Of a stretch of DNA of 64,000 bases, positions 42,675 through 54,202 are shown in pieces. The translations under genes were made by a program, and so were the position numbers. Position 1 is the stretch's first letter, and each line of letters begins with the position of its first letter. The stretch comes from Burkholderiales bacterium. GTDB lineage: Bacteria > Pseudomonadota > Gammaproteobacteria > Burkholderiales > Casimicrobiaceae. The notes beneath the pieces were generated by a model. It had not been told where the DNA came from. It saw only the letters and a list, made by a program, of their open reading frames with translations, and ran no database searches. The stretch lies in contig JANXNI010000032.1 of the NCBI GenBank assembly GCA_025354165.1, positions 186,001-250,000 on the forward strand, read 5' to 3'.

Positions 42675-44111
42675 TTATCCGCCCAGCGCTTTAATCAGCG
42701 CCACGCTCGCCGAAAACTGCTCGCTGCGAAGACCCAGCTCGGTTCGTCGCGCGCTGTATTCCGCAGCCTGCGCGGTCGCCACGCTCAGGAAACTCACAGT
42801 GCCCGCTTTGTATTGATTCAGCGAAATCGTCAGCGCTTCTTGCGCGGCTTGCACCGCCTGTTGTTGCACAACCCGCTCTTCATCAAGGATACGCAGCGTG
42901 GCAAGGTTGTCCTCAACCTCCTGGATCGCGCTGAGAATAGTTTGTCGGTATGCGGCGACCGTCTGATCGTACGACGCCTGCGCTTGAGCTTTCGATGCGT
43001 CGCGCGCGCCGCCGTCAAACAGCGACAGGGCAAGCGCCGGGCCGACCGACCAGAAGCGATTGGGCAACGAAAATAAATCGGCTAATGTGGTCCCGCGTTG
43101 ACCGAGCGAACCCGACAGCGAAATGGTCGGGTAATACGCCGCAACTGCAATGCCAATTTGTGCGTTTGCAGCAGCCATTCGCCGCTCAGCAGCAGCGATG
43201 TCGGGGCGGCGTTGCAGCAACTCCGACGGCATTGATGCAGCCACCGTTGGTAGCGTCAGCGGATAGCCATCGACTCGGCTAACGGTCAGCTCACTCGGTG
43301 GTCTTCCGGTCAGCACCGCGATGGCGTGCTCAAGCGTTGCTCGCTGGGAACCGGTATCAATCAACTGCGCCTGCGAACTGAGCAACTGCGACTGCGCTTG
43401 CGCAACGTCGGACTTGGCGACGACACCTGCTTCGTAGCGATTTTGGGTGAGTTGCAGCGAGCGCTGATAAGCCGCCACGCTGTCTTCGAGCAAGCCGCGT
43501 TGAACATCGAGCGCGCGCAGCGCGCCGTAGTTCGTCGCGAGCTGCGCTTGCAGGCTGAGTGTCGTAGCGGCGAGGTCGGACGCGCTGGCAGCGGCGCTAG
43601 CGTCGCCCGATTCGATGGAGCGACGCACGCGGCCCCACAAATCAAGCTCCCAATTTGCCGAGAGGCCAGCACTCAGGGATTGCGACGTTGTGCGAACACC
43701 GTTGGCGGCTTGCGATGATCGCGTGGCCGATGCGTTGGTGCCAAGCGTCGGGAAGCGCGCTGCCTGAGCCTGTTGCGTCGCGGCGATTGCCTGTCGGTAT
43801 TTTGCTTCGGCCTGAGCGACGTTTTGATTCGCTTGCGCGACTTGCACCATCAATGCGTCGAGCTTCGGATCGGCGAAGGATTTCCACCAATCGGCGGCGG
43901 AAACTGTCGTGGTCGAAGCCGGTTTCAGCAGCGCGTTGGCTAGTGCGGCGGCCTCTTTGTATTGCGACGGAAGCTCGCGAGCAGTGCCGCCCGTCGTAGA
44001 AGCGGACAATGGTTCGGGTCGCTGATAATTCGGGCCAAGTGGCGCACAAGCCGACAACACCGCCAAAGTTAAAACGCTCGCTGTTGTGCGAACCGCAACA
44101 GTCGAAATCAT
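42675..44111 (-). CDS. RND efflux outer-membrane factor (NodT/OprM family lipoprotein)
   Basis: A 478-residue TolC-like outer-membrane lipoprotein, lipobox LSAC near residue 22, then [13 protein letters not shown], the conserved N-terminal start of this family. Two repeats with long helices follow ([27 protein letters not shown] and [27 protein letters not shown]). It forms the trimeric exit duct of the tripartite pump encoded upstream. It overlaps the MdtC-like gene by four bases, so it is the last gene of the operon. Confidence 0.9.
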   Translation of the reverse strand: MISTVAVRTTASVLTLAVLSACAPLGPNYQRPEPLSASTTGGTARELPSQYKEAAALANALLKPASTTTVSAADWWKSFADPKLDALMVQVAQANQNVAQAEAKYRQAIAATQQAQAARFPTLGTNASATRSSQAANGVRTTSQSLSAGLSANWELDLWGRVRRSIESGDASAAASASDLAATTLSLQAQLATNYGALRALDVQRGLLEDSVAAYQRSLQLTQNRYEAGVVAKSDVAQAQSQLLSSQAQLIDTGSQRATLEHAIAVLTGRPPSELTVSRVDGYPLTLPTVAASMPSELLQRRPDIAAAERRMAAANAQIGIAVAAYYPTISLSGSLGQRGTTLADLFSLPNRFWSVGPALALSLFDGGARDASKAQAQASYDQTVAAYRQTILSAIQEVEDNLATLRILDEERVVQQQAVQAAQEALTISLNQYKAGTVSFLSVATAQAAEYSARRTELGLRSEQFSASVALIKALGG

Positions 44112-47100
44112 GCCGGAACTCCTTGTTCGATCACGCCATTTTTTGGCGATGAAGGTTTGCGTCGCATCACGCGGTTACGCAGTCGATCCAGCGACAGATA
44201 AACGACAGGCGTAGTGTAGAGGGTGATGAGTTGGCTCAACAACAGGCCACCGACGATGGACACGCCGAGCGGCTGCCGCAGCTCGGCACCATCGCCCGAG
44301 CCGAGGGCCAGCGGCAATGCGCCAAACAACGCAGCGATAGTCGTCATCATGATCGGACGGAAGCGTAGCAAGCAGGCACGATAAATCGCTTCGCGCGGAT
44401 CAAGGCCGTCGCGACGCTCGGTCTCAATGGCCACGTCGATCATCATGATCGCGTTTTTCTTGACGATACCGATCAGCAGGAACACGCCGATCAGCGCGAT
44501 GATGCTGAACTCCATTTTGAACATCATGAGCGCGAGCACTGCGCCGATGCCCGCCGACGGGAGCGTCGACAAAATCGTGACCGGGTGCACAAGGCTTTCG
44601 TAGAGCATGCCAAGCACCAGATAAATCGTGATCAGCGCGGCGAGAATCAGCATCGGTTGACTACCGAGCGACTGCTGAAAAATCTTGGCCCCGCCCTGAA
44701 AACTTGCCGAGATTCCAGTGGGTACGCCGATCTTCGCGAGCGCCGCGTCGATAGCAATCGTCGCCTGACCAATCGACACATTAGGCGCCAGATTAAACGA
44801 CACCGTACTAGCTGCAAACTGCCCCTGATGATTCACTGCGAGCGGCGTACTGGTCGGCGCGACGGTCGCGACTTGCGACAACGGAATCTGCTTGCCTCCG
44901 CTGCCCGTCACGTAGAGCGACTTCAGCGATTCAGCGTCCTGCAGATAGCGCGAATCCGCTTCCAGCACCACGCGATATTGATTCAACGCTTCGTAAATGG
45001 TCGCGACCAATCGTTGGCCGTAAGCGTCATTCAGTGTCGCGTCAATACTGCGAACGGAAACACCGAGGCGCGCCGCCGCGTCTCGATCAATCAGCAGAGA
45101 CGTTTGCAACCCTTTGTCCTGCGCATCGGTGTTGACATCGGTGAGTTCTGACAGATTGCTAAGCGTGGCGCGGATGCCGGGCTCCCAGGTTCGCAGGAGA
45201 TTCAAATCGTCAGATTGCAACGTGTACTGAAACTGTGCGTTGCTCGAGCGTCCTCCGACACGCAGATCTTGCGCCGACTGAAGGAACAGCGATGCCCCGG
45301 CGATACGCGCCAGCTGCGGGCGCAAGCGATTGCTGATTTCGTCAGCCGTGACGCCACGCTCTTTAAGTGGCTTGAGCACAACGAACATGAATGCCGAATT
45401 GCGCTGTCCGCCACCCGTAAATGCCGTGACATTCGCGACACCCGGGTCGCTCTTCACGATCTCAACGAACTGCGTGACCTTGGTACTCATCGACTGGAAT
45501 GAGGTCGCCTGATCGGCCTGCACATTGCCGATCATCAGGCCTGTATCCTGCTGCGGAAAGAAGCCCTTGGGCACGATGGTGTACAGATAAATATTGCCGC
45601 CAATCGTCGCAAAAAATACAAGCAGCAATAGCGCAGGGTGATTCAGCGCCCAGCCCAGTGAGCGCGCGTAGCCACGATGCACATAGCCAAAAAAACCGCG
45701 CCGTTCAGCGGCGCTGTCTTCTGCCACTGGTTTGTCCTTCGAACGTTTGAGCCAGCGCGCACAGAGCATTGGCGTGATGGTCAGAGAAACAACCAGCGAG
45801 ACGAGAATGGCCACGGATAAAGTGATGGCGAATTCGCGAAACAGCCGACCGATAATGCCGCCCATCGCAAGGATCGGAATGAACACGGCGATTAGCGAAA
45901 TGCTCATCGACAATACGGTGAAGCCAACCTCTTTTGCACCGCGCAGTGCAGCGGCAACCGGCTCCATGCCTTCCTCGATATGGCGCATGATGTTTTCGAG
46001 CACCACGATTGCGTCATCCACGACGAATCCCGTCGCAATCGTCAATGCCATCAACGAGAGATTGTTCAGGCTGTAGCCCAGCAAATACATCGCGATGAAG
46101 GTGCCGAGGAGCGACACCGGCACGGCAATCGCCGGGATCAACGTGGCGCGACCACTACGCAGAAATGCAAAAACGACGAGCACCACGAGCCCAATGGAAA
46201 TCGCAAGTGCTCGCTCAACCTCGCGCAGCGACGCACGAATGGTCGTGGTGCGCTCCATGACTACTTTCATGTCAATCGCCGCTGGGATCGTCGCCTGAAG
46301 TCTCGGCAGCAAGGCGTTTACGCGCGCCACCGTTTCCAGAATGTTGGCACCAGGCTGTCGATAAATGACCAACTGCACCGAAGGCTCACCGTTGGTCAAT
46401 CCCATATTGCGCGCGTCCTGCACGCCATCGGTCACTTTGGCAATATCGCCCAGCCGAAGCGCCGCGTTGTTCTTCCAGCTAACGACGAGCGGCACATATT
46501 CTGAAGCGCGCTTCGCCTGATCATTCGCCGCGATTTGCCACTGTTTGTCACCGACTTCGACTACACCTTTCGGCCGGTTCACATTGTTGTTGGCAATGGC
46601 CGTCCTTACGTCTTCCAGCGCGACACCGGCAGCGGCAACGCTGGGCAAGTCCAGCGCGACGCGCACCGCTGGTAAGGCACCACCACCGACGTTGACGTTG
46701 CCGACGCCTTCAATCTGCGAGATGCGCTGCGCGAGCACGGTGGAGGCTGCGTCGTACATCTGGCCGCGTGTGAGTGACTGCGACGTCAACGATAAAATCA
46801 TCACGGGCGAATCGGCGGGATTAACCTTGCGATAGACCGGATTGCCGGGCAGACTGCTCGGCAATGTGACGCGTGCAGCGTTGATCGCTGCCTGCACTTC
46901 ACGAGCGGCGCTATCGATATTTTTTCCGAGGTCGAATTGCAGCGTGACACGTGTCGACGACAGCGAGCTGGAAGAAGTAATTTCGTTCACACCCGCTATC
47001 GTTCCCAGCGCACGCTCAAGCGGCGTCGCTACCGTCGCTGCCATCGTTTCCGGACTAGCACCAGGCAGATTTGCTGTCACCGTGATGACTGGAAATTCGA

Positions 47101-47218
47101 CCTGTGGTAGCGGCGCTACGGGCATCAAAAAATAGGCCAACGCGCCCGCAATCGCGACCCCAAGCGTCAACAGCGTTGTCGCAACCGGGCGAGCGATGAA
47201 GGGCTGACTGAGGTTCAT
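44108..47218 (-). CDS. mdtC: RND efflux transporter, MdtC-like
   Basis: A 1036-residue inner-membrane RND pump with 12 predicted transmembrane helices and two large periplasmic loops. The N terminus [20 protein letters not shown] matches MdtC, and the proton-relay Asp pair is in [17 protein letters not shown]. It is the partner of the MdtB-like gene just upstream; in E. coli two MdtB and one MdtC form a heterotrimer exporting bile salts, novobiocin and other compounds. It overlaps both neighbours by four bases. Confidence 0.9.
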   Translation of the reverse strand: MNLSQPFIARPVATTLLTLGVAIAGALAYFLMPVAPLPQVEFPVITVTANLPGASPETMAATVATPLERALGTIAGVNEITSSSSLSSTRVTLQFDLGKNIDSAAREVQAAINAARVTLPSSLPGNPVYRKVNPADSPVMILSLTSQSLTRGQMYDAASTVLAQRISQIEGVGNVNVGGGALPAVRVALDLPSVAAAGVALEDVRTAIANNNVNRPKGVVEVGDKQWQIAANDQAKRASEYVPLVVSWKNNAALRLGDIAKVTDGVQDARNMGLTNGEPSVQLVIYRQPGANILETVARVNALLPRLQATIPAAIDMKVVMERTTTIRASLREVERALAISIGLVVLVVFAFLRSGRATLIPAIAVPVSLLGTFIAMYLLGYSLNNLSLMALTIATGFVVDDAIVVLENIMRHIEEGMEPVAAALRGAKEVGFTVLSMSISLIAVFIPILAMGGIIGRLFREFAITLSVAILVSLVVSLTITPMLCARWLKRSKDKPVAEDSAAERRGFFGYVHRGYARSLGWALNHPALLLLVFFATIGGNIYLYTIVPKGFFPQQDTGLMIGNVQADQATSFQSMSTKVTQFVEIVKSDPGVANVTAFTGGGQRNSAFMFVVLKPLKERGVTADEISNRLRPQLARIAGASLFLQSAQDLRVGGRSSNAQFQYTLQSDDLNLLRTWEPGIRATLSNLSELTDVNTDAQDKGLQTSLLIDRDAAARLGVSVRSIDATLNDAYGQRLVATIYEALNQYRVVLEADSRYLQDAESLKSLYVTGSGGKQIPLSQVATVAPTSTPLAVNHQGQFAASTVSFNLAPNVSIGQATIAIDAALAKIGVPTGISASFQGGAKIFQQSLGSQPMLILAALITIYLVLGMLYESLVHPVTILSTLPSAGIGAVLALMMFKMEFSIIALIGVFLLIGIVKKNAIMMIDVAIETERRDGLDPREAIYRACLLRFRPIMMTTIAALFGALPLALGSGDGAELRQPLGVSIVGGLLLSQLITLYTTPVVYLSLDRLRNRVMRRKPSSPKNGVIEQGVPA

Positions 47219-50200
47219 GGCGCTTGCACTGCGGGCTGATTGAACTTGCCACGATTCCCGAAGCGTCGTGCGAGTCGGTCAAACTGAAGATAAATCACCG
47301 GCGTTGTGAACAGCGTTAGCACCTGACTCACCAGCAGTCCACCGACCATCGTCCAGCCCAGCGGATGACGCAACTCGCTACCCATACCGGTGCCGATCAT
47401 CAATGGCAACGCACTCAATAACGCAGCCATCGTCGTCATCAAAATCGGACGCAATCGAAGCAGGCACGATTGCCTGATCGCGTCGTACGGCGTCTTGCCT
47501 TCTTCGCGCTCGGCCGCGAGCGCAAAGTCGATCATCATGATCGCGTTCTTCTTCACGATACCAATCAGCAGCACGATGCCGATGATGGCGATCACGCTCA
47601 GATCGTTGCCGGAAATGATCAAAGCCAGTAGCGCGCCAATGCCCGCTGACGGCAATGTCGACAGAATCGTGATTGGATGAATGTAGCTTTCGTAGAGCAC
47701 ACCGAGCACGATGTACATCGTCACAATCGCAGCAAGAATCAGCCAGATCTGGTTTTGTAGCGCAGCGCGAAACGCGAGTGTTGCGCCCTGAAACTGGGTG
47801 CGAATGCTGGCGGGCATCATGAGCGCAGTTTGTGCGGCATCAATAGCTTTCACTGCCTCACCGAGCGAGACACCTTTTGTCACGTTGAACGAAACCGTGG
47901 TCGCCGGGAACTGGTTGAGCTTGTTGATTTGCAGCTCGGCCGGTCGCTCAATCACACGGGCGATGGACGCCAGCGGCACTTGCGACGTCACGCCGTTGGT
48001 GGTGCCGGGTACATAGAGTTGCGAAATGATTTGCGGCCCGGTGCTGGCCACGTCCGCCGCACCAAAGGCATCGGTGGACTTCTGCACTTCAAGCACCACG
48101 CGGTACTGGCTGGCCTGCGTGAAAATCGTGGAGATCAGGCGCTGCCCGTAGGCGTTGTACAGAGCGTTGTTGATCGCCGCGACGGTGACACCGACGCGTG
48201 ACGCTGCGTCGCGATCAATTTCGACGTAGGCCTGCAAACCGTTGCGCTGAAGCTCGGTGGACACATCGGTGAGCTGCGGCAGTTGCTGCAAGCGCTCGAC
48301 AAGCTTCGGCGTCCAAACGCCCAGCGCGACGGGATCGGTGCTGTCGAGCGTGAACTGATACTGCGTTTTGCTCACGCGGTCTTCAATGGTCAGATCCTGA
48401 ACCGGTTGCATGGACAGCGTGATGCCATCCACATTTCTGGCACGATCCAGAAGTCGGTCAATCAACGCACTGGCGCGAAGTCGCCCCGATTCCAGTGGCT
48501 GCAATTCGATCATCAGGCGGCCATTGTTGATCGTTGTATTGACACCGTCGACGCCAATAATCGATGAGATGCTGCGCACCGCAGGGTCGCCCATTAGCGC
48601 CTGCACCAGCGCCTGTTGACGCTCGCCCATTGCCGTGAACGAGATGCTTTGTGGCGCGTTGGTGATGACCGAAATTGCGCCTGTGTCCTGCAACGGGAAG
48701 AACCCTTTTGGCACGACCCATGCGAGTAGCGCTGTGAGAACAACTGTTGCAGTGGCAACGATCATCGTGAGGGTCTGGCGCGCGAGCACCCAGTCGAGCG
48801 CGACCGCGTAGCGCGCCTGCAGGCGGTCAAACCCGCGACCAATTGCGGCGAGCCAGCGCGGTTCGTGAACCTCGCTTTCGGGTTTGAGAAGCCGTGCACA
48901 CATCATCGGCGTCAACGTCAGTGAAACGAAGGCAGAGATGATGATTGCGATGGCCAGGGTGATCGCAAATTCGCGGAACAGTCGACCCACCACATCGCGC
49001 ATGAACAGGAGCGGAATCAGCACCGCGAGCAGCGACACGGTGAGCGAAATGATAGTGAACGCGATTTGTTTCGAACCATTGATCGCCGCCTCGAACGGCG
49101 CTTCGCCATCCTCGATGCGGCGCGCAATGTTTTCGATCATCACGATGGCATCGTCCACCACAAAGCCTGCCGCGATGGTCAGCGCCATGAGCGACAAATT
49201 GTTCACCGAGAAACCGGCTGCGTACATCACGGCGAAAGTACCGACGAGCGATAGTGGCACCGCAACGCTTGGAATAATGGTCGCCGACACGCTACGCAGG
49301 AAAAGGAAAATCACCATCACCACAAGCGCGACGGCGAGCATCAGTTCGTATTGCACATCGCGCACCGAAGCACGAATCGTGGTGGTGCGATCAGTGAGCG
49401 TCGTTAGCTCGACAGTGGCGGGCAACGCGGCGCGCAACTGTGGCATGATCGCGTTGATCGCGTTCACCGTTTCGATCACGTTGGCACCCGGCTGGCGCTG
49501 CACGTTGATGACGATGCCGGGCTGCTGAATGCGTTTGCCGTCACGGTCAAAAGTGGCCCACGCGGCGAGACGAATGTTCTCGGCGTCGTTGACGACGGCG
49601 GCAACATCCTGAATGCGGATCGCTGCGCCGTTGCGATAGGCGATCACGAGTTTTGAATATTCGCTGGCGTCTTTCAGTTGATCGTTGGCGTCAATGGTGC
49701 TGGCGCGTAGCGGGCCATCGAAGCTGCCTTTGGCGGCGTTGACGTTCTGATTGCCGACGGCGGTGCGGATATCGTCAAGCGAGAGGCCGAGTTGCGTTAG
49801 CGCGCGCGGGTTCACCTGAATGCGCACGGCGGGCTTTTGGCCGCCTGACAATGTGACTAAACCAACGCCTGTGACTTGTGACAATTTTTGCGCGATGCGG
49901 GTGTCGGCCAGATCCTGCACGCGTGGCAGCGGCAACGTGTCCGACGTCAGCGCAAGCGTCAGCACGGGCGCATCGGCCGGATTGACTTTGTTGTACACCG
50001 GTGGCGCGGGCAGATCACTCGGCAACAGTGTGGCGGCAGCATTGATCGCTGCCTGCACCTGCTGCTCGGCCACATCAAGCCGCAGATCGAGTGCGAAGCG
50101 CAAAGTAATGACCGATGCGCCACCCGAACTGGTCGACCACATCTGCTCCAGTCCCGGCATTTGCCCGAACTGACGCTCCAGCGGCGCCGTCATGGAAGAA

Positions 50201-50385
50201 GAAATGACTTCAGGACTCGCGCCGGGGTAGAGCGTGGTGACCTGAATGGTCGGGTAGTCGACCTGCGGCAACGCTGACTGCGGCAACAGGCGATACCCGA
50301 TGACGCCGATGATGAAGATCGCGAGCATCAAAAGGCTCGTCGCAACGGGTCGCCGGATAAACGGCTCACACGGATTCATGCTCAC
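47215..50385 (-). CDS. mdtB: RND efflux transporter, MdtB-like
   Basis: A 1056-residue RND pump with the MdtB-type start [20 protein letters not shown], the proton-relay pair in [17 protein letters not shown], and the typical SQAQYVVLE-like docking region replaced by [12 protein letters not shown]. The start and stop overlap the neighbouring genes by four bases (ATGA), implying translational coupling in the order MFP, MdtB, MdtC, outer-membrane factor. A starting ATG one residue pair downstream is possible. Confidence 0.9.
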   Translation of the reverse strand: MSMNPCEPFIRRPVATSLLMLAIFIIGVIGYRLLPQSALPQVDYPTIQVTTLYPGASPEVISSSMTAPLERQFGQMPGLEQMWSTSSGGASVITLRFALDLRLDVAEQQVQAAINAAATLLPSDLPAPPVYNKVNPADAPVLTLALTSDTLPLPRVQDLADTRIAQKLSQVTGVGLVTLSGGQKPAVRIQVNPRALTQLGLSLDDIRTAVGNQNVNAAKGSFDGPLRASTIDANDQLKDASEYSKLVIAYRNGAAIRIQDVAAVVNDAENIRLAAWATFDRDGKRIQQPGIVINVQRQPGANVIETVNAINAIMPQLRAALPATVELTTLTDRTTTIRASVRDVQYELMLAVALVVMVIFLFLRSVSATIIPSVAVPLSLVGTFAVMYAAGFSVNNLSLMALTIAAGFVVDDAIVMIENIARRIEDGEAPFEAAINGSKQIAFTIISLTVSLLAVLIPLLFMRDVVGRLFREFAITLAIAIIISAFVSLTLTPMMCARLLKPESEVHEPRWLAAIGRGFDRLQARYAVALDWVLARQTLTMIVATATVVLTALLAWVVPKGFFPLQDTGAISVITNAPQSISFTAMGERQQALVQALMGDPAVRSISSIIGVDGVNTTINNGRLMIELQPLESGRLRASALIDRLLDRARNVDGITLSMQPVQDLTIEDRVSKTQYQFTLDSTDPVALGVWTPKLVERLQQLPQLTDVSTELQRNGLQAYVEIDRDAASRVGVTVAAINNALYNAYGQRLISTIFTQASQYRVVLEVQKSTDAFGAADVASTGPQIISQLYVPGTTNGVTSQVPLASIARVIERPAELQINKLNQFPATTVSFNVTKGVSLGEAVKAIDAAQTALMMPASIRTQFQGATLAFRAALQNQIWLILAAIVTMYIVLGVLYESYIHPITILSTLPSAGIGALLALIISGNDLSVIAIIGIVLLIGIVKKNAIMMIDFALAAEREEGKTPYDAIRQSCLLRLRPILMTTMAALLSALPLMIGTGMGSELRHPLGWTMVGGLLVSQVLTLFTTPVIYLQFDRLARRFGNRGKFNQPAVQAP

Positions 50386-51899
50386 TGCTTTGGTGCGCCT
50401 CTGGGCGCTTCGCCGCTGGCTTCACGCTGTTTTCTGCGTTCGGCTTTTTCAACGTCCGAAAGTTCGGACCAAGGTTTTTTTGGTGCGTCGGTAGGTGTGG
50501 CGGCCGCGGCGGGTGATGGTTTTGATTCGCTGGTTTTCGCGGGTGCTGTCGGTGTCGCGCCAGGCGCTACTGCGGGCGCAGCGCCAGGTGCTGCGGGTGC
50601 TTTTCCATCGCCCGGCGTAGCGCCGTCTTTCCTCGCACGGTCGCCACGCGGGCCGCGCTGTGCTGCCGCTGGTGCGGCTTGCACCGTGGTCACCGGCGCG
50701 CCGTCGCGCAGCTTGTCTGCACCGTCAATCACAATCGATTCACCCTCTTTGAGCCCCGTGGTGATCACCACGCGATCCCCGATCACGGGGCCGAGCTGAA
50801 TTTTTCTCAGGCTGGCATTTTTCTCTGCGGTCACGACGTAAACATAGGTGCCCGGCGTGCCACGCTGAACAGCGCTTTGCGGCACGGTGACTGCGGCGTC
50901 CAGACGCTCCAGTTCGAGCTTCATGTTGACGAACTGATTCGGGAAAAGCGTGTTGTTCTTGTTCGGAAATACGGCCTTGAGTTTGACTGTTCCGGTCGCT
51001 GGATCAATCTGGTTGTCCACGGCCAGAAGCTCACCGGTATCAAGCACCGTGCGGCCATCGCGATCCAGCACTTGCACCGCCAGTTTCGGCGCGCCTTTGG
51101 TATCCCGACCCATCTTCGCCAACACCGAGGGCAGCACTTCCTGCGGCAACGAGAACACGGTGGTGATCGGCTGCACTTCGGTGATGACGACGATGCCATT
51201 GGTGTCGGACGATCGCACCATATTGCCGGCGTCGACCTGACGGAGCCCGGTGCGACCGGTGATGGGGGCCTTGACCTCGGTGTAGCCCAAATTTAATTGT
51301 GCTGTGGCGACCTGCGCCCGATCGCCCAACAGCGTGCCCTCAAGCTGTTTCACCAACGCCGCCTGCGACTCAACCTGCTGACGCGCGATGCTGTCCTGCT
51401 CAAGCAGTTTTTGGTAGCGTGTGAGGTCAAGTTTTGCCGAGTCGAGCTGGGCCTGATCCTTGGCAAGCTGGCCCTGAGCAGATTGCAGCGCCGCCTGAAA
51501 CGGCAGCGGATCGATTCGCGCCATGACCTCTCCCGCGCGCACCAGTTGACCTTCGCGAAACGACACACTTTGCAACAGACCGTCAACTCGCGCGCGCGCC
51601 GCAGCGGTTGAGCGCGCGGTGACCGTGCCAATCGCGGTCACGATCACCGGCACTTCGCTGACGCGAACCTGATCGATGACGGCGGGCACGGGGGTGCGAC
51701 CCCTACCACCCGGCGCACCGGCCGCACCGGGAGCGCCCGGAGCACCGCCTTTCGCATCGGCTGAAGCGTTAGCGCCCGTTTTGTCGGCACCAGCGGCATC
51801 GGTCTGCGTACTGCGATACCACCACCAGCCACCGCCACCGAGGATCGCTATGGTGAGCGTAATCAGCCCCGCACGAGCCCAGCCATTTTCTTTTTTCAT
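50382..51899 (-). CDS. mdtA: RND efflux membrane-fusion protein, MdtA-like, with long low-complexity tail
   Basis: A 505-residue periplasmic adaptor: one N-terminal transmembrane helix, a Gly/Ala/Pro linker (about 40-75), the lipoyl and hairpin core ([65 protein letters not shown]) and then a tail of about 95 residues rich in Ala, Pro and charged residues with no known domain. MdtA proteins are normally about 415 residues. ATG 51899 is chosen over a TTG seven codons upstream. It starts the mdtABC-type operon. Confidence 0.88.
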   Translation of the reverse strand: MKKENGWARAGLITLTIAILGGGGWWWYRSTQTDAAGADKTGANASADAKGGAPGAPGAAGAPGGRGRTPVPAVIDQVRVSEVPVIVTAIGTVTARSTAAARARVDGLLQSVSFREGQLVRAGEVMARIDPLPFQAALQSAQGQLAKDQAQLDSAKLDLTRYQKLLEQDSIARQQVESQAALVKQLEGTLLGDRAQVATAQLNLGYTEVKAPITGRTGLRQVDAGNMVRSSDTNGIVVITEVQPITTVFSLPQEVLPSVLAKMGRDTKGAPKLAVQVLDRDGRTVLDTGELLAVDNQIDPATGTVKLKAVFPNKNNTLFPNQFVNMKLELERLDAAVTVPQSAVQRGTPGTYVYVVTAEKNASLRKIQLGPVIGDRVVITTGLKEGESIVIDGADKLRDGAPVTTVQAAPAAAQRGPRGDRARKDGATPGDGKAPAAPGAAPAVAPGATPTAPAKTSESKPSPAAAATPTDAPKKPWSELSDVEKAERRKQREASGEAPRGAPKQ

Positions 51900-51978
51900 A
51901 TCCGTGTCTCGTTTCGTCAATCTGTAAATTCGCTTCGTCGGCGTCGGTAATTATTCGGCTACGTGAGCTTCAATGTGT

Positions 51979-52103
51979 CGCATCAGCTTTCACACGAAAT
52001 GACCTATTTATTTGGGATAACAACGTATATTTCGATAAGTCGACTATTAGCAAAATCAAGCGATAGCCCCCACATAATAGCCATTTCATGCAAAAGCTAC
52101 TCG
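51979..52103 (-). repeat. AGCTTTT hairpin element R5
   Basis: On the minus strand it begins GAGTAGCTTTTGCATGAAAT, where TAG is the stop codon of the BepA-like gene. It continues with TGTGGGGGCTATCGC and ATAGTCGACTTATCG, and ends with CGTGTGAAAGCTGATG. The same orientation as the upstream gene suggests a 3'-end role. It also fills the region upstream of the RND operon. Confidence 0.7.
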
Positions 52104-53629
52104 AACAAAACCCGTTTATCTTTCGCCAATAATTGAAGCTCGCGCTTAACTTCGCGTGCCCGCGATTCGACGTAACTGGCTTCGTAATAGTCGCCGTCAC
52201 CTGCCTTTGACGCCAGCTCAAACTGATCGAGTGCACCGCGCAGATTGCCCATGCGAGCGTACTGTTCGCCAAGGAAGCGATGCTGCTTCATTTTCAGGCC
52301 CGACTCAGCGCTGGCGCGGGCCGCCAGTTCAAGCAACACGGTGTCGTCAGGCCGTTTTGCGAGGCTCTTTTCAATGGACGCCAGCGCACGTTTCGGTTGC
52401 TTCGCGCGCAACAGCACTTCGGGCAGGTCGTGATGCAGCTGCCAATGATTCGGAAACTCAACAATCGCCTGCTCAAAAAATCTTACTGCCTCGGGAATCT
52501 CATCGTTCTGGATCAAAATCTGTCCGTGCATCGCCGCGATCATCGGATGCTTGACACGCGCCGCTTCAAGCACCGCGAGTTCGCGTTTGGCCCGGTCAAA
52601 ATCACGAAGACGCATCAGTGACGCCACCAGCCCGTAGCGCGTTGCGGCCTCAGACGAATATTTTCGCTCTTCAAGCGCTGATTCAAAAAATATCACTGCC
52701 GCTTTCGGCTCGCCGACGTAGCTGCGCAGCAGCGCCCGGACGTAATGAAAATCAGTGCTCTCGCGAGCCAGTTTGAATTCGCCGTTGGCGGCGCGCGCGC
52801 GAGCATCGCCAATCCGCTCCACCGTGACCGGGTGCGTACGCATGTAGCCGGGCACGGCACCGGTGTCGCTGATCGAACTGACGCGTTGCAGGCGCTCCAT
52901 GAACGTACCCATCGAGCCCGCATCAAACTGCGCATGCGTCAAATACTGAAAGCCGACGCGATCTGCCTCGCGTTCGTTATCGCGAGAAAAATTCAGGTAA
53001 CCCTGTACTTGTGCCGCCTGAGAGCCAAGCAGCAGGCCTTGCGCTGCGTCGCCCTGGCCTTTAGCCCCGGCAAGCACCGCCGCAGCCAGCCCCGCAATTC
53101 CAATCCAGGCGTTTTTGCGCTGGTCGTCCATCATCCGCGCGTAGTGCTTTTGAGTGACGTGCGCCATTTCATGCGAAAGCACGCTAGCGAGTTCGCTCTC
53201 GGATTGTGTGATCAGCACGAGGCCCATATTGACGCCGATGTAACCACCGGGCATCGCGAAGGCGTTGACGCCCGCGTCGGCGACCGCAAAAAATTCAAAC
53301 TTGTCGTGAATGGCAGGATTGGCGTTCAGGATGCGCGTGCCCAGATCGTTCAAATACGCATTCACCTCGGGGTCCTGCAAATACGCACCGCTGGCGCGCA
53401 GCTCGCGCATCGCCTCCATGCCCAATTTTTTCTCGGCCTGTCCCGTTACCAACACTCCGGAGCTATCCCCCAGCTCGGGCAAACTGTTCTCCGCGTAGGT
53501 CAAAGTGGGTAGCAACAGCGACAGCGCTGTCAGCGCCGAGATCACCGAGCGCGTTGCAGCTTCACGGCGCAAAATCGGCAATAGAGGCGAATTTTGGCGG
53601 CGAATGGGCGTCGGAATAGGTTTTGGCAT
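52097..53629 (-). CDS. BepA/YfgC-like M48 periplasmic metalloprotease with TPR domain
   Basis: A 510-residue protein: signal region (cut near LTYAENSL), M48 peptidase domain with VLSHEMAHVTQKH zinc motif, the third ligand Glu in NEREADRVGFQYL, and a C-terminal TPR domain (about 310-510). BepA assists outer-membrane assembly by degrading stalled LptD and BAM substrates. ATG 53629 is the plausible start; the open frame continues upstream only as the antisense of moaC. It is divergent from moaC, 61 bases apart. Its stop lies in hairpin element R5. Confidence 0.88.
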   Translation of the reverse strand: MPKPIPTPIRRQNSPLLPILRREAATRSVISALTALSLLLPTLTYAENSLPELGDSSGVLVTGQAEKKLGMEAMRELRASGAYLQDPEVNAYLNDLGTRILNANPAIHDKFEFFAVADAGVNAFAMPGGYIGVNMGLVLITQSESELASVLSHEMAHVTQKHYARMMDDQRKNAWIGIAGLAAAVLAGAKGQGDAAQGLLLGSQAAQVQGYLNFSRDNEREADRVGFQYLTHAQFDAGSMGTFMERLQRVSSISDTGAVPGYMRTHPVTVERIGDARARAANGEFKLARESTDFHYVRALLRSYVGEPKAAVIFFESALEERKYSSEAATRYGLVASLMRLRDFDRAKRELAVLEAARVKHPMIAAMHGQILIQNDEIPEAVRFFEQAIVEFPNHWQLHHDLPEVLLRAKQPKRALASIEKSLAKRPDDTVLLELAARASAESGLKMKQHRFLGEQYARMGNLRGALDQFELASKAGDGDYYEASYVESRAREVKRELQLLAKDKRVLFE

Positions 53630-53690
53630 GTTGCTAAGATAGCCCAATTCCGATTCCAGTTCCTTTGTAAAGACAGCTTCACACTTCGCC

Positions 53691-54179
53691 ATGACCGATT
53701 CGTTACAAACGCTTACACATTTCGACGCTTCCGGGCAGGCACATATGGTCGATGTCGGCAGCAAAGCCGAGACCAAACGCGTGGCACGGGCTGAAGGCTC
53801 GATTACGATGCAGCCACCCACATTGGCGCTCATCGAAGCGGGAACGCATAAAAAGGGCGATGTGCTCGGTATCGCCCGGATCGCGGCGATTGGCGGTGCC
53901 AAGCGCTGCGCCGATTTGATCCCGCTGGCGCATCCGATTCCGCTGACGCGAGTTGCAGTTGATTTTGCGATTGACCGAGCGACGTTGAGCCTCCATATCG
54001 AAGTGACCGCTGAAACGGTGGGCCGCACCGGCGTAGAGATGGAAGCGCTCACCGCAGTCAGCGTCGGTCTGCTGACGATTTATGACATGTGCAAGGCGGT
54101 GGATCGCGGCATGACCATTTCAGCCGTTCGCCTTCTGGAAAAAGAAGGCGGTAAATCAGGGCACTGGAAGGCGGAGTAG
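53691..54179 (+). CDS. moaC: Cyclic pyranopterin monophosphate synthase MoaC
   Basis: A 162-residue MoaC of normal length: [74 protein letters not shown], with the catalytic Lys-Asp in MCKAVDRG. It converts the GTP-derived 3',8-cyclic dihydro intermediate into cPMP in molybdenum cofactor synthesis. No other moa genes are in the window. comEC follows 23 bases later. Confidence 0.97.
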   Translation: MTDSLQTLTHFDASGQAHMVDVGSKAETKRVARAEGSITMQPPTLALIEAGTHKKGDVLGIARIAAIGGAKRCADLIPLAHPIPLTRVAVDFAIDRATLSLHIEVTAETVGRTGVEMEALTAVSVGLLTIYDMCKAVDRGMTISAVRLLEKEGGKSGHWKAE

Positions 54180-54202
54180 CGCCGCCGGTCCAACCTCCAG
54201 AC

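Noticed and set aside
53630-54052. N-terminal extension of the BepA-like frame into moaC antisense
   Set aside because: The extra 141 codons are the complement of moaC, and the signal peptide begins only at 53629.
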